Positions 63,216 through 64,000 of a stretch of DNA of 64,000 nt are shown in pieces. The notes below the pieces were generated by a model. The model was given only the letters and a program-made list of their open reading frames with translations. It had not been told where the DNA came from and did not search any database. The DNA is from Paenibacillus luteus (GTDB lineage: Bacteria; Bacillota; Bacilli; Paenibacillales; Paenibacillaceae): positions 1 to 64,000 of the forward strand of contig NZ_SKCD01000028.1 in NCBI RefSeq assembly GCF_006542765.1, written 5' to 3'. The first letter of the stretch is position 1, and each line of letters opens with the position of its first letter. Both the position numbers and the translations under genes were made by a program.

Positions 63216-63914
63216 TTACATGCCAGAATCAGACTGATTGCCTTGGTCGCCGGAATCATCACCTTGGCTGTCATCAGATTGCTGATCATCGCCTCCGCCT
63301 TGTTCATCCTTTTTCTTATCGACCTTTTCATCCGGGTTAGGCTTAAGCTCTTCCTGGACGGCTTTTTTCATGAGGTCGAGCACTTCAAGCCGGAATAACG
63401 GATTTTGCATCGATTCTTGCATGAGAGACATGACTTCTTTACGATACTGCGTGCTTTGCAGCACCTCTAGAATCATTTTGTCCATTTCTGGATTTTTGAG
63501 TACCTTAATCAAATCCGCTTGATAGGAAGGGTCCTTAATCAGCTGTTTGTGAATATCCTTGTTCTGCTTGTTAACGGATTTTGCGAATTCTCCGGCAAAT
63601 CGGGGATCGACCATCAGTTTCTTGATCACCTTATCGTATTGCGGAGAGATGAGAACATCCTTCACCGCCAAGCGAACTTCCTCTTGGTCCTGCACAGACA
63701 GCAGCCTTGAGGTCTGGGCCGAGTAACCCGAAATTTGTTGAGTTGACTCCTGCAGTGCCTTCTGAGCGTCCTCCGTCTTCAAAATGTCGATCACCATGGA
63801 TTTCAAATCCTTGTAGCTTACTTGTTCATTGCCGCCAGACGATTCGGCACCACAGCCAGCAAGCATAAACATCATAGCTGAGATAACCGACAATAAAGCC
63901 CACCTCTTGCGCAT
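63216..63914 (-). CDS. gerD: GerD, spore germination lipoprotein
   Basis: A 232-residue lipoprotein that clusters germinant receptors into the germinosome of the inner spore membrane. Signal peptide with lipobox MLAGC (Cys21), then repeated helical segments of DPxxxxxLxKxLKNPEMDK style, and a Gln/Asp/Ser/Gly-rich tail. The ATG at 63914 lies about 10 bp after GAAGGGAG on the minus strand; the ATG at 63923 is too close to that site. It ends about 90 bases before the window edge. Confidence 0.9.
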   Translation of the reverse strand: MRKRWALLSVISAMMFMLAGCGAESSGGNEQVSYKDLKSMVIDILKTEDAQKALQESTQQISGYSAQTSRLLSVQDQEEVRLAVKDVLISPQYDKVIKKLMVDPRFAGEFAKSVNKQNKDIHKQLIKDPSYQADLIKVLKNPEMDKMILEVLQSTQYRKEVMSLMQESMQNPLFRLEVLDLMKKAVQEELKPNPDEKVDKKKDEQGGGDDQQSDDSQGDDSGDQGNQSDSGM

Positions 63915-64000
63915 TCTTTGCATGCTCCCTTCTATATCAGTGATGCTGTATTCCAAAGCACATATGCCAAACGTTCTATAAGTGATGGATCATAAGGTTA

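Overview
This window reads as the informational core of a spore-forming, low-to-moderate GC Bacillota chromosome, most likely Paenibacillus or a close Paenibacillaceae relative. The basis is the gene order (ctsR-mcsA-mcsB-clpC, radA-disA, ispD-ispF-gltX-cysE-cysS, sigH, rpoB-rpoC, the str and S10-spc-alpha ribosomal clusters, cwlD-salA-gerD), the sporulation and germination genes sigH, cwlD and gerD, strong AGGAGG-type ribosome binding sites, and many TTG/GTG starts. Nearly everything lies on the plus strand.

Layout. 1-149: 3' end of a 5S rRNA and its terminator. 325-5133: CtsR-controlled class III heat-shock operon ctsR-mcsA-mcsB-clpC. 5148-5667: a Fur-box-controlled IsdG-like heme monooxygenase, ending in a terminator that leads into a cluster of DnaA boxes. 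5946-9302: radA, disA (c-di-AMP synthase) and pssA. 9303-11320: a short accessory island, with a tyrosine recombinase gene bracketed by two exact 25-bp inverted copies of a recombinase-type site, next to a stand-alone HD-GYP gene. 11322-20262: a small conserved protein of unknown role, a PIN/TRAM protein, ispD, ispF, gltX, a cysteine T-box with cysE-cysS, mrnC, rlmB and rae1. 20349-25106: sigH, rpmG, secE, nusG, rplK, rplA, the L10 leader, rplJ and rplL. 25188-33541: an RsmC-like methyltransferase, rpoB and rpoC. 33603-38601: L7Ae-like protein, rpsL, rpsG, fusA, tuf. 38665-41806: an ABC transporter of the TrpX type inserted between tuf and the S10 operon. 42153-57624: S10-spc-alpha clusters from rpsJ to rplQ, including secY, adk, map, a KOW protein, infA and rpoA. 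57625-59735: truA, rplM, rpsI; the ECF transporter genes usual before truA are absent. 59818-63923: cysH, cwlD, a 14-bp minisatellite, salA and convergent gerD.

Most genes serve transcription, translation, protein quality control and secretion. The strongest candidate for an undescribed system is the recombinase segment at 9383-10522: the gene lies between two oppositely oriented copies of a dyad-symmetric 25-bp site, so recombination would invert the gene itself and change its relation to the neighbouring c-di-GMP-type phosphodiesterase. Other items worth attention are S12 with Arg at the Lys43-equivalent and Ala at the Pro91-equivalent (both streptomycin-associated positions), the DnaA-box cluster before radA, a dispersed palindromic element seen twice, and the non-coding spacer where ecfA1-ecfA2-ecfT would be expected.

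All identifications come from reading the sequence and from remembered family motifs; no searches were run.
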